A stretch of DNA of 8,763 bases from Rickettsia sp. (lineage in GTDB: Bacteria > Pseudomonadota > Alphaproteobacteria > Rickettsiales > Rickettsiaceae), in assembly GCA_031254535.1 (NCBI GenBank), contig JAIRUG010000107.1, forward strand, positions 1 through 8,763, given 5' to 3'. Position 1 is the first letter of the stretch, and every line of letters begins with the position of its first letter. Under the pieces are notes generated by a model. The model searched no databases. It was given only the letters and a program-made list of their open reading frames with translations, and had not been told where the DNA came from. A program made the position numbers and the translations under genes. This document shows, one piece after another, positions 7,266 through 8,763 of the stretch.

Positions 7266-7346
7266 GTAAGCCGACGAAGCAATCCATTTTTGATCACTTT
7301 CTGGATTGCTTCGTCGCTACTAAAGTAACTCCTTGCTAATAAACGC
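7245..7346. repeat. Rickettsial palindromic element, tandem copy 2
   Basis: The left half TGTCATTGCGAGGAGGCG...CGACGAAGCAATCCA and right half TGGATTGCTTCGTCGCTACTAAAGT form a palindrome with an exact 15-bp core stem (7272-7286 with 7302-7316). It follows copy 1 directly in the same orientation and ends five bases before the stop codon of the Rpn fragment. The family is widespread in Rickettsia intergenic DNA. Confidence 0.8.
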
Positions 7347-7350
7347 CAGT

Positions 7351-7613
7351 TTACTGTACTTTCAATAGTTCATTGATTCTTGTAACAGATAATCTAGTCA
7401 TTCTCGCTACTTCCTCAATAGAGTTACCATTTTTTATCATCATTTTTATTAATTTAGCTTCACCTCTAGCTTTACCTCTAGCTTCACCAATTTGAATCCC
7501 TTCTTCTTTCCATACTTGAGCTATACTAGGCATAAGTTCCTCTCCTTTTTCTTTAGTTAAACTATTTTTTAATATTTTTTCTAACTCTATTTTATCACTT
7601 TGCTCAATAAAGG
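7351..7613 (-). pseudogene. 3' exon of an Rpn/PD-(D/E)XK family putative transposase
   Basis: About 87 codons encode the C-terminal tail of an Rpn-type (recombination-promoting nuclease, 'PDDEXK family transposase') protein. The segment contains FIEQSDKIELEKILKNSLTKEKGEELMPSIAQVW, a repetitive glycine-spaced GEARGKARGEA tract, and a terminal helix-turn-helix-like sequence, SIEEVARMTRLSVTRINELLKVQ, typical of rickettsial members. The nuclease domain that should precede it is missing. The open frame extends to a GTG at 7635, but those first codons lie inside domain VI of a group II intron, so that GTG is not a real start. I place the coding boundary at the predicted 3' splice site. The remaining N-terminal exon would lie beyond the intron, outside this window or lost. 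Confidence 0.75.
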
Positions 7614-7614
7614 A

Positions 7615-7650
7615 TGGAGTAGACGTAATAGTCACCTATTACGCCCCTCG
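7615..7650 (-). ncRNA. Group II intron domain VI with branch-point adenosine
   Basis: On the minus strand, GAGGGGCGTAATA pairs with TATTACGTCT-A-CTC around the loop GGTGAC. Seven Watson-Crick pairs (CGTAATA/TATTACG) are followed by G-U, G-C and G-U pairs. A single unpaired adenosine (complement of position 7620) is then flanked by a G-U and a G-C pair, and further pairing continues below it. This is the classic branch-point geometry. The A is the seventh base from the predicted intron end, which finishes in AT at 7614, as expected for an AY terminus. Confidence 0.75.
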
Positions 7651-7653
7651 TTA

Positions 7654-7687
7654 GAACCACATTGTGCCCTATTAAGGCAATGGGCTC
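7654..7687 (-). ncRNA. Group II intron domain V
   Basis: These 34 bases have the canonical domain V length. They begin GAGCC and end GGTTC, which pair with one G-U, carrying the AGC catalytic triad at the 5' side. A second helix CATTG/CAATG follows, then the two-base 3'-strand bulge (CA), and a CC/GG helix capped by a TTAATA-like loop. A single U is bulged between the lower helices, a small departure from the standard form. Domain VI follows after three bases. The position just after the maturase ORF fits group II intron order exactly. Confidence 0.82.
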
Positions 7688-7716
7688 AAGATATCACCAT
7701 TTACATAGTCTGCACC

Positions 7717-8592
7717 TTAAGACATGACATGATATATTTTTACCTTTGGCAAAGGATGGCGTGCAATAAAGAGTGTAAACTGTTCCCAGTTAACTGATTT
7801 CTTTTGACTGCGTCTATTAAGCCATTTGAACATTATTTTAACCGCATTCCATATGAATCCATTTACTGCCTTGCCATTGTGTGATACTCCATAATATTGG
7901 ATATGTCCTCTAAGCTTGCTGCAGAAGGTTGTCCATATAATTGGTAATTTGTATTTGTTTCTTATGTCTTTACACCAGTCGTTAACTTTCTTTAATTTCG
8001 CTCTTATTCTTTTCCCACTGCTCTTTACCTTCAGTATTATTATACCTTTCCTAGACTTTCCAAGATACCAGGTGAACCCTAAAAAGTCAAAAGTTTCTTG
8101 TTTTACACCCTGATACAACTTCCTTTTTGAAAATTTGACCATCTTAGTCTTTTCTTCATTAAGTTTTAGTTTGTACTTCTCCAGACGTTTTACAAGAACC
8201 TCTTTAATCTTTTTGGCGTCTTTCTCATATCTGCAACATATCACCACATCGTCACAATAGCGAAATAACTTTACTGTGCCTCTACAGTGTTGGGTTACTA
8301 CTTTTTCAATCCATTCGTCTAATGTATAATGAGCAAATATATTCGCAAGTATGGGGCTTACAATACTTCCTTGGATTACCCCTTCTTCCTGGATAATTAA
8401 CTCTCCATCAGATAATACTCCCGCCTTAAACATACAGATTAAATACCTAATTAGCCTCTCATCCTGAACCTTCTCTCGTAATATTTCGATCAATATCTTC
8501 CTATCCACCGTACCGAAAAAGTTCGCTAAGTCTAAGTCTATTATGCTCTCAACCTCATTTTCATAAAGATGCTTAGAAAGTTCTCTTATAGC
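7717..8592 (-). pseudogene. ltrA: Group II intron reverse transcriptase/maturase, 5' truncated
   Basis: The 291-codon fragment encodes the reverse transcriptase palm, thumb and maturase (X) domains. Its first residues are AIRELSKHLYENEVE followed by motif A, IIDLDLANFFGTVDR. Then come QGSIVSPILANIFAHYTLDEW, the catalytic FRYCDDVVI (YCDD replacing YADD, a form I recall from related introns), LNEEKTKMV, and FDFLGFTWYLGKSRKG. The maturase segment includes GHIQYYGVSHNGKAV and LNRRSQKKSVNW. It stops at TAA 7717-7719 and has no C-terminal HNH endonuclease. The N-terminal RT-0 to RT-2 region, normally about 100 residues, is missing: an in-frame TGA lies at 8593-8595, where an IS630-like frame takes over. 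A GTG at 8508 could act as a start but would omit motif A's aspartates, so the product would be inactive. Confidence 0.85.
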
Positions 8593-8763
8593 TCAATCAA
8601 AGAAAATGGCAACATCAGGTAATGCTGCCCAAACTACCTGAAAAAAATCAGAGAAATTACCAGCAGTTTTCCTGATCTTTGTATGATGGAAATTGATATT
8701 ATCCATTACTACTAATTGACCAACTCGCAATTCCTTAACCAAAACTTGTTCAACATAACTCTC
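8593..8763 (-). pseudogene. IS630 family transposase remnant, partial and internally deleted
   Basis: The 56 codons visible include VGQLVVMDNINFHHT, which matches the second catalytic aspartate (D21 of the fragment) and following motif of IS630/DDE_3 transposases. The normal continuation with the PPYSPDLNPIE motif and third acidic residue is absent. The frame instead passes straight to KIRKTAGNFSDFFQVVWAAL, which resembles the C-terminal tail of such proteins, suggesting an in-frame internal deletion of roughly 30 codons; the exact limits are inference. It ends at TGA 8593-8595, abutting the truncated reverse transcriptase. No terminal inverted repeat is recognisable at that junction. The 5' part lies beyond the window. 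Confidence 0.6.

Larger units (their letters stand above)
7614..8592 (-). mobile_element. Group II intron remnant (3' part), 5' truncated
   Basis: On the minus strand this segment holds, in order, most of an intron-encoded reverse transcriptase/maturase, a 29-base spacer, domain V, domain VI, and an AY-type 3' end. All downstream parts of a bacterial group II intron are therefore present, while domains I-III and the start of the ORF are gone. The exon that follows at 7613 continues in frame as an Rpn-family protein, so the intron had entered a transposase-like gene. The left boundary at about 8592 is where similarity to the reverse transcriptase stops and an IS630-like frame begins. As it stands, it cannot splice in cis unless the missing part lies elsewhere. 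Confidence 0.8.

Noticed and set aside
7143..7346. CRISPR-like array suggested by repeated CTCGCAATGACG and TCATTGCGAG motifs.
   Set aside because: There are only two units, they are palindromic with related interiors, and no unique spacers or cas genes are present. They match the rickettsial palindromic element pattern.
7600..7797. Plus-strand ORF of 65 codons.
   Set aside because: It is antisense to the intron domains V and VI and to the end of the maturase, which explain the sequence better.
7916..8113. Plus-strand ORF of 65 codons, hydrophobic.
   Set aside because: Antisense shadow of the maturase domain; hydrophobicity comes from complementing lysine-rich codons.
7717..8763. Retron, DGR or abortive-infection reverse transcriptase as an alternative identity for the RT gene.
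   Set aside because: The maturase domain X and an adjacent domain V/VI identify it as group II intron. No retron ncRNA, template or variable repeat, or effector gene is seen.

Overview
The window looks like a chromosomal segment from a Rickettsiaceae bacterium (Rickettsia or a close relative). The DNA is very AT-rich. The methionine aminopeptidase and Cox11 proteins have a strongly Rickettsia-like character. Palindromic repeats of the 'CGTCATTGCGAG...GAAGCAATCCA' type, scattered through rickettsial intergenic regions, occur three times. Placement below family level is inference from remembered protein character, not from a search.

Layout, left to right. Positions 126-698 encode a cytochrome c oxidase copper chaperone (Cox11/CtaG). 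A repeat-filled spacer of about 460 bp follows. It holds a 170-bp hairpin element with perfect 16-bp ends (732-901), abutted by a 214-bp nested palindrome (905-1118). Next is a tightly packed four-gene plus-strand operon: map (methionine aminopeptidase), a RadC/JAMM protein, a WecA/WbpL-type polyprenyl-phosphate sugar-1-phosphate transferase, and a small DUF721/DciA-like protein. The genes are 9 bp apart or overlap by 4 and 20 bp, so translational coupling is likely. This operon converges at about 3952-3977 on a single large minus-strand gene. That gene encodes a 1040-aa iron-sulfur flavoprotein that fuses a GltD/NfnB-like dinucleotide oxidoreductase to a PyrK/NfnA-like FAD and [2Fe-2S] reductase module.

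From 7087 to the end the window is accessory DNA. Two direct copies of a palindromic repeat (7143-7346) form a 16-bp perfect stem where they meet. On the minus strand beyond them is a nest of mobile elements. A group II intron remnant, with recognisable domains V and VI and a 3' splice site at 7614/7613, interrupts an Rpn/PD-(D/E)XK-type putative transposase gene whose 3' exon is 7351-7613. The intron's reverse transcriptase is itself cut off at its 5' end (about 8592), where an internally deleted IS630-type transposase remnant begins and runs off the window.

The core genes are ordinary rickettsial housekeeping genes. The most distinctive content is the oxidoreductase fusion, the two large palindromes upstream of map, and the nested intron-in-transposase structure. 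I see no convincing new defence or signalling system.
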